The notes below the pieces were generated by a model, which was not told the origin of the DNA, ran no database searches, and was given only the letters and a program-made list of their open reading frames with translations. Positions 25,305-34,181 of a DNA stretch of 64,000 nucleotides are shown piece after piece; within the stretch, counting starts at the first letter, position 1; every line of letters starts with the position of its first letter. Source of the DNA: Desulfohalovibrio reitneri (GTDB taxonomy: Bacteria; Desulfobacterota; Desulfovibrionia; Desulfovibrionales; Desulfovibrionaceae); contig NZ_JOMJ01000003.1 of NCBI RefSeq assembly GCF_000711295.1, positions 695,001 to 759,000 of the forward strand, written 5' to 3'. A program made the translations under genes and the position numbers.

Positions 25305-26714
25305 TTAGAGGTACTTGGAAATGTTTTGTTTTGTTTTGTCGAACTTCTCCAGGGATTCTTCGGCCGACTCGTCCTGGGCATGCTTGGCGGCTTGCGAGCG
25401 TTGGAATCCGGCACGCTCCAGGTCGCCGGAATAGAGCGCGGCATAGGCCAATTGCAAGTGGCCCTGGAACACATCGCCTGAGGCGCCGTATATTCGCCCC
25501 AGGTGGTAGCGGACCTCGCTGTCCTCTGGGAACTCCTCCTTGACCCGCTCCATATATTCGATCGCCTTGGGGTATTCCTTCTGTTCGCCCAGCAGCCGGG
25601 CAAGATAGAAAAGGGCCATGAGATCGGAGGGGGCACGGAGATATGCCTTCTGTAAATGGCGTCCGGCCTGTCCGAATTTCCCTTGTTCAAAATGGAAGAT
25701 GCCCACCTCGCGGTGGATGAGCGGGTCCGCATCATCGCAGGCCAGGGCCTTCCGGAATGATTCGCGTGCCTGGGCCGGACGGTTTTGGCGGCTGCGCACC
25801 ACGGCCAGCCCCATGTGCTCCAGACACGTGAATGAGGATTGGTCGCCCCGATAGTACCCTTCGGCCAGTGAGGTCTCTGTGTAGCGGCAACGGATGAGGG
25901 CCTTGGCGCGTTCGAAACGCTGGTCGCTGTCATCACGCTCCCTGATCTCCTCAGGCAGCCTCTCGATGCGGTCGGTGAGGTAGCCGATGCGCTCCGAAAG
26001 CCCGGGGTGGGTGGACATGTAGGTGGGGATCTCGCGCCCGGAGAGGTTTTGCTTTGTGCGCATGACCTCGAAACCGCGCACCAGCCCCCAGGGGGAAAAG
26101 CCTGATTCCAACAGGTAGTTCATGCCTACCTGGTCCGCCTCGCGCTCGTGGTCGCGCGAGTAGGAAAGCATGGCGGACAGGGAGGCTGCCTGACTGCCCT
26201 GGGCAACGGCAGCGCCCGCGTCGCTGCCCATAAGCGCTCCGGCCAGCGCTCCCACCAGCGAAGCCGCTCCCAGAATCTGCTGCTGGCGTATGCGTTCGGC
26301 CAGGTGGCGCTGGGAGACGTGTGCGAATTCGTGGGCCAGCACGCCGGCCAAGTCAGCTTCGTGCTCGAAATGCAGCAGAAGGCCGGAGAAGATGTAAACG
26401 TGTCCGGCTGGCCCTGCGAAGGCGTTGAGCATCTTTCCCCGGATGACCTTGGTGGTGATGTCGAAGGGGATGGGCGGCATGGAGGACTTGATGCGACTGG
26501 TCAGATCCCGCACGTAGCCTAGCACCACCGGGTCCTTGATGAGCGGCACCTGGGCTTCGACCGCCCGCGCGAACTCCTTGCCCAGCTCCGCCTCCTGACT
26601 GATGTCCAGACCGCCGAACAGCGCCTCGGCCCGACGGACGGGCGGGGCCCAGAGCAAGGTGGCGATGAGGAGGCAGGCCACGGTGACGGCGGCCAGGGTG
26701 CGGCGTTGGGTCAT
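25305..26714 (-). CDS. M48-family metalloprotease with TPR repeats (BepA-like)
   Basis: A 469-aa periplasmic zinc protease and chaperone, similar in layout to E. coli BepA, which assists assembly or degradation of LptD and other outer-membrane proteins. Residues 1-31 are a signal peptide (ending RRAEA). The catalytic HEFAH (HExxH) is near residue 128, with the third ligand in the READQVG segment. Residues about 290-450 contain TPR-like helices (AQARESFRKALACDD, FYLARLLGEQKEYPKAIEY). It starts a minus-strand run with the PPC protein, the M16 peptidase, the macro protein and HslVU, just after the rho terminator. Confidence 0.92.
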   Translation of the reverse strand: MTQRRTLAAVTVACLLIATLLWAPPVRRAEALFGGLDISQEAELGKEFARAVEAQVPLIKDPVVLGYVRDLTSRIKSSMPPIPFDITTKVIRGKMLNAFAGPAGHVYIFSGLLLHFEHEADLAGVLAHEFAHVSQRHLAERIRQQQILGAASLVGALAGALMGSDAGAAVAQGSQAASLSAMLSYSRDHEREADQVGMNYLLESGFSPWGLVRGFEVMRTKQNLSGREIPTYMSTHPGLSERIGYLTDRIERLPEEIRERDDSDQRFERAKALIRCRYTETSLAEGYYRGDQSSFTCLEHMGLAVVRSRQNRPAQARESFRKALACDDADPLIHREVGIFHFEQGKFGQAGRHLQKAYLRAPSDLMALFYLARLLGEQKEYPKAIEYMERVKEEFPEDSEVRYHLGRIYGASGDVFQGHLQLAYAALYSGDLERAGFQRSQAAKHAQDESAEESLEKFDKTKQNISKYL

Positions 26715-26762
26715 TGAGTGAGGATAAAGCCCAAGCAGCCGTTAGGCAACGGGGCCGGCAAA

Positions 26763-26793
26763 CGAAAAAGGGGCCCAGTGGGCCCCTTTTTCG
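26763..26793. terminator. Rho-gene intrinsic terminator
   Basis: CGAAAAAGGGGCCC (26763-26776), loop AGT, GGGCCCCTTTTTCG (26780-26793): a 14-bp perfect stem with T-runs in both directions. It lies between the rho stop and the start of the M48 gene. Confidence 0.9.
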
Positions 26794-26814
26794 CTTCACA
26801 AAACCACATCAGGC

Positions 26815-28062
26815 CTATTTGTTCATCATGTCCAGGAATTCCTTGTTGCTCTTGGTGCCACGCATCTTGTCGAGCAAAAACTCCATGGCGTCCAGGGAGT
26901 TCATGGGGGAGAGGACCTTGCGGAGTATCCAGACGCGGTTGAGCACGTCTTCGGGGAGCAAAAGCTCCTCTTTGCGCGTCCCGGAACGGTTCATATCGAT
27001 GGCCGGGTAGAGGCGTTTCTCCGCCAGGTGGCGGTCCAGGTAGATCTCCATGTTGCCGGTGCCCTTGAACTCCTCGAAGATGACCTCGTCCATGCGGGAG
27101 CCGGTGTCGATGAGGGCGGTGGCGATGATGGTTAGGGAGCCGCCGTCCTCGATGTTGCGCGCCGCGCCGAAGAAGCGCTTGGGGCGCTGCAGGGCGTTGG
27201 CGTCCAAGCCGCCGGAAAGCACACGGCCGGAGGAGGGGGTGACTGCGTTGTAGGCGCGTCCAAGACGGGTGATGGAATCCAGCAGGATGACCACGTCCTT
27301 CTTGCGCTCGACCAGCCGCTTGGCCTTTTCCATTACCATTTCGCAGACCTGCACGTGGCGCTGGGGCGGCTCGTCGAAAGTGGAGGAGACGACCTCGGCG
27401 TCCACGGAGCGCTCCATATCCGTGACCTCCTCGGGACGCTCGTCGATGAGCAACACGATAAGATAGGCGTCGGGGGTGTTGGCCCGGATGGACTTGGCGA
27501 TGGTCTGCAGGAGCATGGTTTTGCCGGTTCGCGGCGGGGCCACGATGAGGCCGCGCTGGCCGGTGCCGATTGGGGCCAGAAGGTCGATGACCCGGGAAGA
27601 GTAGTTCTTGTCCCCGTTCTCCATGACGAATCGCTTGTCAGGGTAGATGGGGGTCAGGTTGTCAAAGAGGATGACCTTCTTGGTGGCCTCGGGCGGCTCG
27701 AAATCGATATGGGAAACGCGCAGCAGGGCGAAATAGCGCTCGCCCTCCTTGGGAGGACGGATACTGCCGTTGACCGTGTCGCCGGTGCGCAGGCCGAAGC
27801 GTCTGATCTGGGAGGGTGAGACGTAGATGTCGTCCGGCCCGGGCATGTAGGAGTACATGGGCGAGCGCAGAAAACCGAACCCGTCCGGCAGTATTTCCAA
27901 CACGCCCTCGCCGTAAATGGAGCCGTTCTGCGAGGCGCGGTTCTGCAGGAGCGCGAAGATGAGCTCCTGCTTGCGCATGTTGGAGGGGTTTTCGATCTTC
28001 AGTTCGTTGGCGAGCTCCATGAGCTCGGGCATGCTCTTGCGCTTGAGGTCGGAGAGGTTCAT
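26815..28062 (-). CDS. rho: Transcription termination factor Rho
   Basis: A 415-aa hexameric RNA-dependent ATPase. It has an N-terminal helical domain ([14 protein letters not shown]), an RNA-binding cold-shock-like domain ([20 protein letters not shown]) and a RecA-type ATPase core with Walker A APPRTGKT (about 179) and Walker [11 protein letters not shown]. The ATG at 28062 has GAGGG 6 bp upstream; a GTG two codons earlier has no spacing for it. A 268-bp leader precedes the gene, compatible with autoregulation by Rho-dependent termination. Confidence 0.97.
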   Translation of the reverse strand: MNLSDLKRKSMPELMELANELKIENPSNMRKQELIFALLQNRASQNGSIYGEGVLEILPDGFGFLRSPMYSYMPGPDDIYVSPSQIRRFGLRTGDTVNGSIRPPKEGERYFALLRVSHIDFEPPEATKKVILFDNLTPIYPDKRFVMENGDKNYSSRVIDLLAPIGTGQRGLIVAPPRTGKTMLLQTIAKSIRANTPDAYLIVLLIDERPEEVTDMERSVDAEVVSSTFDEPPQRHVQVCEMVMEKAKRLVERKKDVVILLDSITRLGRAYNAVTPSSGRVLSGGLDANALQRPKRFFGAARNIEDGGSLTIIATALIDTGSRMDEVIFEEFKGTGNMEIYLDRHLAEKRLYPAIDMNRSGTRKEELLLPEDVLNRVWILRKVLSPMNSLDAMEFLLDKMRGTKSNKEFLDMMNK

Positions 28063-28330
28063 TCGCACCCTCTATGCTGCGGATGGGTTTGCCGTTTTCC
28101 TCGTCCGCACGCGCGCGCCACCAAGGAGTTTGCGGCACGCGTGCAGGCTCTTGTCTGCATACTGGTTGGCAAGACGGAAACGATCAGCGAAAATTGTGTC
28201 GTCGGTTTTTCCGGGGCCGCCGGAGCGGCGAACGCTTAGGAGTCGAAGATACCGGTTGGCGGGGAATGCCGGACGTCGACCGAAGGGCAATTACCGCAAA
28301 GAGCCAACTGATGCAACCCTTGCGGCGGGA
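28063..28330 (-). other. Long untranslated region upstream of rho
   Basis: No convincing gene in 268 bp between the carD stop and the rho start. It contains a GCCGC-CGGA-GCGGC inverted repeat near 28218-28231 without a T-run. Long leaders are common before rho genes, which regulate their own transcription. Confidence 0.4.
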
Positions 28331-28843
28331 TCAGAGTTCGTTTTCTTCTCCCAGCACGTCGCTGAACATGTCGCGGATTTCTTCCTTGACCCCTTCCTGG
28401 TCCTTGTCGAGGGCGAAGGACAGTTCGGTGGTCACCAACCCCATGGCCTGCTCCAGAAGCCGCCTCTCGCCGAAGGAAAGCTCCTTGTCCCGGCCGATGA
28501 GCAGCAGTTCCTTGAGGACGTAGGCGACGTCGGCCAGGTCGCCGCTCTTGAGCTTTTCGGAATATTCCCTGTAACGCCGGTTCCAGTTCTGCCCGGTGTA
28601 GCCTGTGAAGTCCGAACGGTCCTGCAGGATGGAGAGGATGCGCTGTCCCTCGTCCTGGCTGGAAAGGGCGCGCAGGCCGACGTTGGCCGCGTTGGCCACC
28701 GGAACCATGAGGGTGACGTTGTTGGCCAGTATGCGGACGATGTAGAAGTCGGCGGTGGCGCCGCCAATCTCCTGAGACTCGACCCGCTCCACCTTGCCGA
28801 CACCCTGCGCCGGATACACCACGAGTTCGTTTACGTTAAACAA
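28331..28843 (-). CDS. CarD-family transcription factor
   Basis: A 170-aa protein with the RNA-polymerase interaction (Tudor-like) domain of CarD/TRCF at the N-terminus (FNVNELVVYPAQGVGKVERV) and a helical DNA-interacting C-terminal domain (NWNRRYREYSEKLKSG, LSFGERRLLEQAMGLV). CarD stabilises the open promoter complex. The start is taken as a TTG at 28843: GGAGG lies 6 bp upstream and the CarD fold begins directly. An ATG farther up (28885) adds 14 unconserved residues without a Shine-Dalgarno. It follows pth on the same strand. Confidence 0.85.
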   Translation of the reverse strand: MFNVNELVVYPAQGVGKVERVESQEIGGATADFYIVRILANNVTLMVPVANAANVGLRALSSQDEGQRILSILQDRSDFTGYTGQNWNRRYREYSEKLKSGDLADVAYVLKELLLIGRDKELSFGERRLLEQAMGLVTTELSFALDKDQEGVKEEIRDMFSDVLGEENEL

Positions 28844-28915
28844 CAAAGTCCTCCATTCCAGACGTAGAACGGCCATGTTACACAAAAGCAGTGGGCAAGT
28901 CCAACATGGTCCTCG

Positions 28916-29545
28916 CTAATCGGCCGTCTCCGCGGCCGCGTCGAAGGGGTGAAGGAATTGCTGCGCAGCGGAGAGTCCGCGGCCGAAAAAGAGTGGCAGG
29001 GCATCGCGGGCGCGAGCCAGCACTGGCGGCAAAAGCTCCAGTTCAACCGGGGAGAAGGGCGTGAGCACATAGTCCTTGACCTGCCACGACTGTTCCGGCC
29101 GTCCGATGCCCACCCGCAGACGCGTGAACGCGTCGGTGCCCAGCTCGTCCACCAGGGAGCGCAAGCCGTTGTGTCCGGCCACGCCGCCGCCTTTCTTGAT
29201 TTTGAGCCGGCCCAGGGGGAGGTCCATTTCGTCGTGAACCACCAGCACATTCTGGGGTGAAACGCCGTGTTCCTTGCACAGTCGCGCCACAGCCACCCCA
29301 GAGCGGTTCATGTAGGTCATGGGCTTGGCCAGCAGGAAGAGCCCACGGTTCTTGGGAACCTTCGGCAGGCTCACGGCGAAGGTTTCGGAGTCGTCCGGCC
29401 CAGGCAGTTCTTCAGCGGTGCGGTAGTGTTTCTCCCTCGCCTCGGCCAGCACAGCATCGACAACCATGAAGCCCGCGTTGTGGCGGGTCATGCGGTACTG
29501 TTCGCCCGGGTTGCCCAGGCCGACGATCATTCCTGCGAATTCCAT
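28916..29545 (-). CDS. pth: Peptidyl-tRNA hydrolase
   Basis: A 209-aa esterase that releases tRNA from drop-off peptidyl-tRNA. GLGNPGEQY (about 9-17), the catalytic His in RHNAGFMVVD (about 21) and Asp in HDEMDLPLG (about 104) are all present. The first ATG lies just after the rplY terminator and lacks a Shine-Dalgarno; a second in-frame Met at position 6 has AGGA touching it. The true start may be either. Confidence 0.95.
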   Translation of the reverse strand: MEFAGMIVGLGNPGEQYRMTRHNAGFMVVDAVLAEAREKHYRTAEELPGPDDSETFAVSLPKVPKNRGLFLLAKPMTYMNRSGVAVARLCKEHGVSPQNVLVVHDEMDLPLGRLKIKKGGGVAGHNGLRSLVDELGTDAFTRLRVGIGRPEQSWQVKDYVLTPFSPVELELLPPVLARARDALPLFFGRGLSAAQQFLHPFDAAAETAD

Positions 29546-29551
29546 GGCGAT

Positions 29552-29582
29552 AAAAAAAGGGCTCCAAGTCGCCTTGGAGCCC
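29552..29582 (-). terminator. rplY terminator
   Basis: Minus-strand GGGCTCCAAG/CTTGGAGCCC (10-bp perfect stem, 4-base loop, 29559-29582) followed by seven T. It separates rplY from pth, whose start codon is only 7 bp farther on. Confidence 0.92.
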
Positions 29583-29608
29583 TGGGTAAAGCGACTCGTG
29601 TAACGGGG

Positions 29609-30271
29609 TTACTCGCCTGACTCTTCTTCGCCTTCGGCGGATTCCTCGCCCTCGGCGGCCTCTTCACCGGCCTCCTCGGCTTCCTCGGCCTCGAGTTCTT
29701 CCTCGGTGGGCTCCATTTGCGGCGGCTGCACGCCCAGCACGGCGAAGTTCTCGTCGTAGTGGATCTCGACGTCCGCGGGCAGCTTGACGTCTTCGATGTT
29801 GACCGAGTCGTTGATGTTCAGTTCGCTGACGTCGATCTGAATGGAGTGAGGAGTCTTAAGCGGCAGGCACTCCACGGTGAGATAGTCGTGGAAGAGGGTC
29901 AGCACGCCGCCCTCGTTGACGCCCGGAGCTTCGCCGAGGACCTCGACGGGAACGTCCACGAGAGCCTTCTTGGTCAGGTCCACGCCGAAGAAGTCGACGT
30001 GAACGAACTGGTTTTTGAAGGGATGGCGCTTGAGTTCGCGGATGAGGGTCGGCTTTTCCAGGCCGCCTTCCACTTTGAGGGTGAAGACGTAGGAGTGGCC
30101 CACCTCGCCGTAGACCTTTTCCAGGGCCACGCCGTCCACCTTGACCGGCACGTTCTGACCGGACCCGTCGTAGTAGATGCCCGGGATCAAGCCCTGGCGG
30201 CGCAATTCGCGGCAAGCGCCCTTGCCCGCCTCTTCACGGGGGAGGGCGGTGAGTTCAAGCTGTTCGGCCAT
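29609..30271 (-). CDS. rplY: 50S ribosomal protein L25 (CTC/TL5 type)
   Basis: A 220-aa 5S rRNA-binding protein of the long L25/CTC type. The N-terminal L25 domain occupies about residues 1-95 (LTALPREEAGKGACRELRRQG, PTLIRELKRHPFKNQFVHVDFF) and the beta-rich TL5 C-terminal domain about 100-185. The last 35 residues are almost entirely Glu, Ala and Gly, an acidic tail of unknown use. It follows prs. Confidence 0.95.
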   Translation of the reverse strand: MAEQLELTALPREEAGKGACRELRRQGLIPGIYYDGSGQNVPVKVDGVALEKVYGEVGHSYVFTLKVEGGLEKPTLIRELKRHPFKNQFVHVDFFGVDLTKKALVDVPVEVLGEAPGVNEGGVLTLFHDYLTVECLPLKTPHSIQIDVSELNINDSVNIEDVKLPADVEIHYDENFAVLGVQPPQMEPTEEELEAEEAEEAGEEAAEGEESAEGEEESGE

Positions 30272-30312
30272 GTCTGTTCTCCTTTGGAGTGAAATGCGCT
30301 CGGAATCCCGGT

Positions 30313-31263
30313 CTAGACGAAAAGCACGCTGACCGAGGATTCGGAATGGATGTTATGAATGGCCTTGGCCAACAGGCCGGCCACGGATTTGACCGCGATC
30401 TTGGAGCATTCCTTCCCCTTGGGTCCCAGGGGGATGGTGTCGGTGACTATGACGCCGTCGTAGGCCGAGTTCTCCAGCCGCTCGATGGCCGGGCCGGAAA
30501 GCACTGGGTGGGTGGCGCAGGCCAGGCACTTCTTGGCTCCGTGCTCGATGAGTACGTCGGCAGCGGTGCAGATGGTGCCCGCTGTATCGATCATGTCGTC
30601 CAGCACGATGGCCACCTTGCCCTCGACGTTGCCGATGAGATTCATGGCCCGGGCCTTGTTGGGCTCGTCGCGGCGCTTGTCGATGATGGCCAGGGAGGCT
30701 CCCAGGCGCTTGCCGTAGGCCCTGGCGCGTTCCACGCCGCCGGCGTCTGGGGAGACCACAACCAGTTCCTCGTCCTTCTGCGTCTCCTTGAGGTAGTCAA
30801 GCAGGACGGGGGCGGCGTAGAGGTTGTCCACGGGCAGGTCGAAAAAGCCCTGGATCTGCCCGGCGTGCAGGTCCACGGTCAGCAGGCGGTGCATACCGGC
30901 CGCGGACAGGAAGTCGGACATGAGCTTGGCGGAGATGGGCGCGCGAGGCACCACCTTCCGGTCCTGCCTGGCATAGCCGTAGTAGGGCACCACCGCTGTC
31001 ACGCGTGAGGCGGAGGCGCGCTTGAGGGCGTCCAGGATCAGGCCGAGCTGCATGATGTTGAAGTTGACCGGGGAGCAGGTGGGCTGAACCACGAAGACGT
31101 CCGCGCCACGGACGTTGGCCCCGATCTCGATGCGGATCTCGCCGTCGGAGAAGGTTTCGGCCAGAATGGGGGTGAGCTTGCACCCGAGGTGATCGCAGAT
31201 GGCCTCGGCCAGTTGCGGATTGGCCGTGCCGCTCAAAATGCGCAGGTCGCCGTGCAGCGCCAT
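30313..31263 (-). CDS. prs: Ribose-phosphate pyrophosphokinase (PRPP synthetase)
   Basis: Makes PRPP from ribose 5-phosphate and ATP for nucleotide, His and Trp synthesis. The start at 31263 ([12 protein letters not shown]) gives 316 aa, the usual class I length; a longer frame would run through the tRNA gene. Conserved: [20 protein letters not shown] (ATP loop), [13 protein letters not shown] and the PRPP motif [11 protein letters not shown]. It lies immediately after tRNA-Gln on the same strand. Confidence 0.96.
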   Translation of the reverse strand: MALHGDLRILSGTANPQLAEAICDHLGCKLTPILAETFSDGEIRIEIGANVRGADVFVVQPTCSPVNFNIMQLGLILDALKRASASRVTAVVPYYGYARQDRKVVPRAPISAKLMSDFLSAAGMHRLLTVDLHAGQIQGFFDLPVDNLYAAPVLLDYLKETQKDEELVVVSPDAGGVERARAYGKRLGASLAIIDKRRDEPNKARAMNLIGNVEGKVAIVLDDMIDTAGTICTAADVLIEHGAKKCLACATHPVLSGPAIERLENSAYDGVIVTDTIPLGPKGKECSKIAVKSVAGLLAKAIHNIHSESSVSVLFV

Positions 31264-31291
31264 GTCCTTGGATCCTTTTGCGAATGAAAAA

Positions 31292-31367
31292 TGGCAGGGG
31301 TGGCAGGATTCGAACCCGCGAATGACGGGACCAAAACCCGTTGCCTTGCCAGCTTGGCTACACCCCT
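31292..31367 (-). tRNA. tRNA-Gln (anticodon TTG)
   Basis: A 76-base cloverleaf on the minus strand: acceptor AGGGGTG/CACCCCT, anticodon stem ACGGG-TTTTGGT-CCCGT with anticodon TTG, T-arm GCGGG-TTCGAAT-CCTGC, discriminator G and encoded CCA. Its 5' end is 3 bp from the ispE stop and prs begins 28 bp after it, so all three probably share a transcript. Confidence 0.96.
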
Positions 31368-31370
31368 GCA

Positions 31371-32231
31371 TTAAAAAATGCCAGTCGCGTATGCGCGGAT
31401 ACCCTCGGCCGCCAGGGCCGAGGCGGCCGCCTCAAGGCGGCGTTCACGGCGGAAGAGGGCGACCATGGCGGCTCCGCTGCCGCTCATGACCGCGCCCGAC
31501 GCGCCGAGCTGAAAGAGCCACTCCTTCAACCGCCGCAGCTCGGGAAACGCGGAAAGGACAACTTTCTCGAAATCGTTTTCCAGCCGGGGCCGTCCAAGGC
31601 AAAAGGGTCCATTATCGACTTCGGATTGGGCTGTCAACCATTGGTAGCCCTTCTCCGCATCATCGTCCAGGGCGGCATAGGCCCAAGCCGTTGGTACATG
31701 GACATCCGGGCAGACCACCAGGGCAAGGCAGTCGTCCAGACCGGGTTCCACCTCTGTGAGCCGGTCTCCAACGCCTGTGGCCTCGGCGGCCGAGCCAAGC
31801 AGAAAAAAGGGGACGTCCGCGCCCAAGTCAACGGCCAACTTCCGCAGGCCGTCTTCTGTCAGAGCTCGCTGTCCGGCCTCTTCCTGCAGAATGCGGAGCA
31901 TGGCCGCCGCATCGGCACTGCCTCCGCCCAGGCCCGCGCCGTCGGGGATTCCTTTGTCCAGGTGGATTTCCAGGTCCGCAGACAGGCCGGTGGCCCGGCT
32001 GTGCGCGACGTAGGCTTTTGAAACGATGTTCTTGTCCAAAGGGAGTTCCGGCAAGCCGGGGCAGTGCAGTTGCAAGCCGCCACCGGGTGCGCCCGGGGAA
32101 ACGCGCATCTCGTCATGGGGTTCGTCCAGGCGAACGAAGAGGCTGTGGAGGGTGTGGTAGCCGTTTTCCAGCCTGCCCGTGACGCGCAGGAAGAGGTTGG
32201 CCTTACAGGAAACGCGGAAGGTGCGGGGCAT
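31371..32231 (-). CDS. ispE: 4-diphosphocytidyl-2-C-methyl-D-erythritol kinase IspE
   Basis: A 286-aa GHMP kinase that phosphorylates CDP-ME in the non-mevalonate isoprenoid pathway. It has an N-terminal [18 protein letters not shown] (catalytic Lys, about residue 10) and the ATP-binding [15 protein letters not shown] motif (about 93-107). [10 protein letters not shown] near the C-terminus is the third GHMP motif. Its ATG lies just downstream of the protease terminator. Confidence 0.94.
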   Translation of the reverse strand: MPRTFRVSCKANLFLRVTGRLENGYHTLHSLFVRLDEPHDEMRVSPGAPGGGLQLHCPGLPELPLDKNIVSKAYVAHSRATGLSADLEIHLDKGIPDGAGLGGGSADAAAMLRILQEEAGQRALTEDGLRKLAVDLGADVPFFLLGSAAEATGVGDRLTEVEPGLDDCLALVVCPDVHVPTAWAYAALDDDAEKGYQWLTAQSEVDNGPFCLGRPRLENDFEKVVLSAFPELRRLKEWLFQLGASGAVMSGSGAAMVALFRRERRLEAAASALAAEGIRAYATGIF

Positions 32232-32236
32232 GGCTG

Positions 32237-32268
32237 AAAAAAGGGGAGGACGGTCAGCCGCCCTCCCC
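32237..32268 (-). terminator. Terminator of the DegQ-type protease gene
   Basis: Minus-strand hairpin: GGGGAGG, one unpaired base, CGG, a 4-base loop, CCG, one unpaired base, CCTCCCC, followed by six T (32242-32237). It sits between the protease stop and ispE. Confidence 0.85.
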
Positions 32269-32291
32269 GGAGTCGTCCTGCTTATGGGTGT

Positions 32292-33749
32292 CTAGTTGCC
32301 CTGGTCCACCGTGATGGTCCGGATGAGGTTCTGCCCCTGGCGCTTGAGCAGCACCAGCAGCACCCCTTTCTCCTTCCCCTCGTTCTCGTAGATGCGCTTG
32401 AAGGCGCTGACCGAGTCCACGGGTTCCTGGTTGACCTCCAGAATCACGTCGCCGGGCCTTATCTCGGCCTCGGCTCCGGCGGATCCAGGGGCCACGTCCT
32501 GCACCAGCAGGCCCTGCGGGCGCTGCAGGCCCAGGGCGCGCGCTTCCTGCTCGGTCACGGGACGCACGTTCAGCCCCGCCACGTCGCCGCTGGGAGATTC
32601 GGGGCTGGGGCCACGGCGGGATTGGGCCAGCTTCTCGGTGTCGCGCTGTCCCAGAGTGGCGGTCAGGTTGAGGGTCCTGCCCTTGCGCCAGACCTTGAGG
32701 CGGACCTTGTCACCCGGCTTCAGTCCGGCGATGGCCTTGAGCAGCTCGGAGGAATCCGCCACAGACTCGCCGTTGACGGCCTGGATGACATCCTGCGTCT
32801 TGATGCCGGCCTCGGCGGCGGGGTCGCCCTCGATGACCCCGGCGATGAGCGCGCCGCGGGGTTCGGGCAGGTCCAGGGCCTTGGCCACATCTTCGTCAAC
32901 GTCCTGGATGGTCACACCGAGCCAGCCGCGCTCTACCTCGCCCTTGGTCTTGAGTTGGGTGATGATGTCCCTGACCATGGAGGACGGGACGGCGAAGCCG
33001 ATGCCCTGCCCGGCGGCGATGATGGCCGTGTTCACGCCGATGACCCTGCCGTCCATGTCGATGAGCGGACCGCCGGAGTTGCCGGGGTTGATGGAGGCGT
33101 CGGTCTGGATGAAGTTGTCGAAGGGACCGGCGCCGATGACGCGGCCCTTGGCGCTGATGATGCCGGCGGTGACGGTGTGGCCCAGTCCGAAGGGGTTGCC
33201 GATGGCCATGACCCATTCGCCCACCCTGGCCTGGGCGGAGTCGCCGAACTCAAGCGTTGTCAGCTCGCGGTCGGTCTCGATTTTAAGGAGGGCCAGGTCG
33301 GTTTCCTGGTCGCGCCCCACGATTTCCGCTGGAATGCTTTCCTCAGAGTCGAAGAGATTGACGGATACCTCGTCCGCTCCGGCGATAACGTGGTTGTTGG
33401 TCACGATGTAGCCGTCCTCAGAGATGATGAACCCGGTGCCCAGGGAGGTCTGCTGGTGTTTGGGAGCCTGCTCCGGATTGCGGCCGTTGGGGTTCTGCCG
33501 GAAGAAACGCTCGAACTGTTCAAAAAAGTCTTCCATTGGCCCGCCCTCGGGACCGGGATGAAAACGGAAGAAATCGCGCAGTCGCTGTTGGCCCTCCACG
33601 GTTTTGACCGTGGAGATGTTGACCACGGCTTTGCCGGCCTCGTCTGCCAGATCGACGAAATTCGGGAGTTGGGCGGCCGAGGCGCCGTGGGCGAGCGCGA
33701 AAACCAGCCAGATGCTAGCCAGGGAAGTGAAAAAACGTCTGTACGACAT
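32292..33749 (-). CDS. Periplasmic serine endoprotease, Do/DegQ family
   Basis: A 485-aa HtrA-type quality-control protease. The start at 33749 (MSYRRFFTSL) has AAGGAG upstream and gives a signal peptide ending ASA near residue 25. The triad is His in TNNHVI, Asp in ETDLALLKI and Ser in GNSGGPL. Two PDZ domains follow (about 280-370 and 395-480; GWLGVTIQDV, GLLVQDVAPGS). A promoter and hairpin leader precede it. It stands alone between two terminators. The name DegP, DegQ or MucD cannot be decided from sequence. Confidence 0.94.
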   Translation of the reverse strand: MSYRRFFTSLASIWLVFALAHGASAAQLPNFVDLADEAGKAVVNISTVKTVEGQQRLRDFFRFHPGPEGGPMEDFFEQFERFFRQNPNGRNPEQAPKHQQTSLGTGFIISEDGYIVTNNHVIAGADEVSVNLFDSEESIPAEIVGRDQETDLALLKIETDRELTTLEFGDSAQARVGEWVMAIGNPFGLGHTVTAGIISAKGRVIGAGPFDNFIQTDASINPGNSGGPLIDMDGRVIGVNTAIIAAGQGIGFAVPSSMVRDIITQLKTKGEVERGWLGVTIQDVDEDVAKALDLPEPRGALIAGVIEGDPAAEAGIKTQDVIQAVNGESVADSSELLKAIAGLKPGDKVRLKVWRKGRTLNLTATLGQRDTEKLAQSRRGPSPESPSGDVAGLNVRPVTEQEARALGLQRPQGLLVQDVAPGSAGAEAEIRPGDVILEVNQEPVDSVSAFKRIYENEGKEKGVLLVLLKRQGQNLIRTITVDQGN

Positions 33750-33767
33750 GCGAAACTCCTTTCTTCC

Positions 33768-33818
33768 CGGCTTGTTTCCGGATACTTTCGGGAACAAGCC
33801 GATAGTCCCGGGAAGTAT
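33768..33818 (-). promoter_or_regulatory. Two overlapping inverted repeats in the DegQ-type leader/promoter
   Basis: Arm pair A: 33768-33779 with 33790-33801 (12 bp, one G-T pair, 10-base loop), wholly inside the predicted leader. Arm pair B: 33782-33793 with 33806-33818 (12 bp with one bulge), reaching into the -10 box. They share bases 33790-33793, so as RNA they exclude each other. B is more likely a DNA operator and A an mRNA hairpin 20 bases before the start codon. Confidence 0.5.
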
Positions 33819-33841
33819 ACGTTCTCCTTGCGAAATGTAAA
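33814..33841 (-). promoter_or_regulatory. Sigma-70 promoter of the DegQ-type gene
   Basis: On the minus strand TTTACA (33841-33836), 16-bp spacer, TATACT (33819-33814). The start near 33807 gives a leader of about 58 bases. Confidence 0.65.
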
Positions 33842-33934
33842 TAGCGCCCTGGCGGAACAATGGAGAGGAAAACAGCCAAGACCGGGTCGCCTTGACAGCT
33901 GCACGCGGCGGCAGTACCTGTTGCTCCCGTCAAT

Positions 33935-34011
33935 GGCCCCGTAGCTCAGCAGGATAGAGCAACTGCCTCCTAAGCAGTAGGCCGCACGTTCGAATCGTGC
34001 CGGGGTCGCCA
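33935..34011 (+). tRNA. tRNA-Arg (anticodon CCT)
   Basis: A 77-base cloverleaf: acceptor GGCCCCG/CGGGGTC (one G-T pair), D-arm AGCTCAGCAGGATAGAGC, anticodon stem ACTGC-CTCCTAA-GCAGT with anticodon CCT, T-arm GCACG-TTCGAAT-CGTGC, discriminator G and encoded CCA. It stands alone between the protease promoter and the tad locus. Confidence 0.96.
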
Positions 34012-34121
34012 TATTTTTCGCGGGAGCTGCCTTCGCCAAAAGGGTAGCCTCTTTATTTGTATCGGGCCAACTCTGCCCGTTCGCCGTTCATACGCGTCCG
34101 GGGTGTGTTTACGCCGGAAAA

Positions 34122-34162
34122 CGCGAAAGGCGGGCCGTGGAATCCACGGCCCGCCTTTCGCG
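34122..34162 (-). terminator. Terminator of the tadE-tadG-tadE2 arm
   Basis: A 20-bp perfect inverted repeat (34122-34141 and 34143-34162) around a single A. On the minus strand it is followed by TTTT. It ends the left arm of the Tad locus. Confidence 0.88.
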
Positions 34163-34181
34163 TTGCCAGGTTCGGCGGTTG

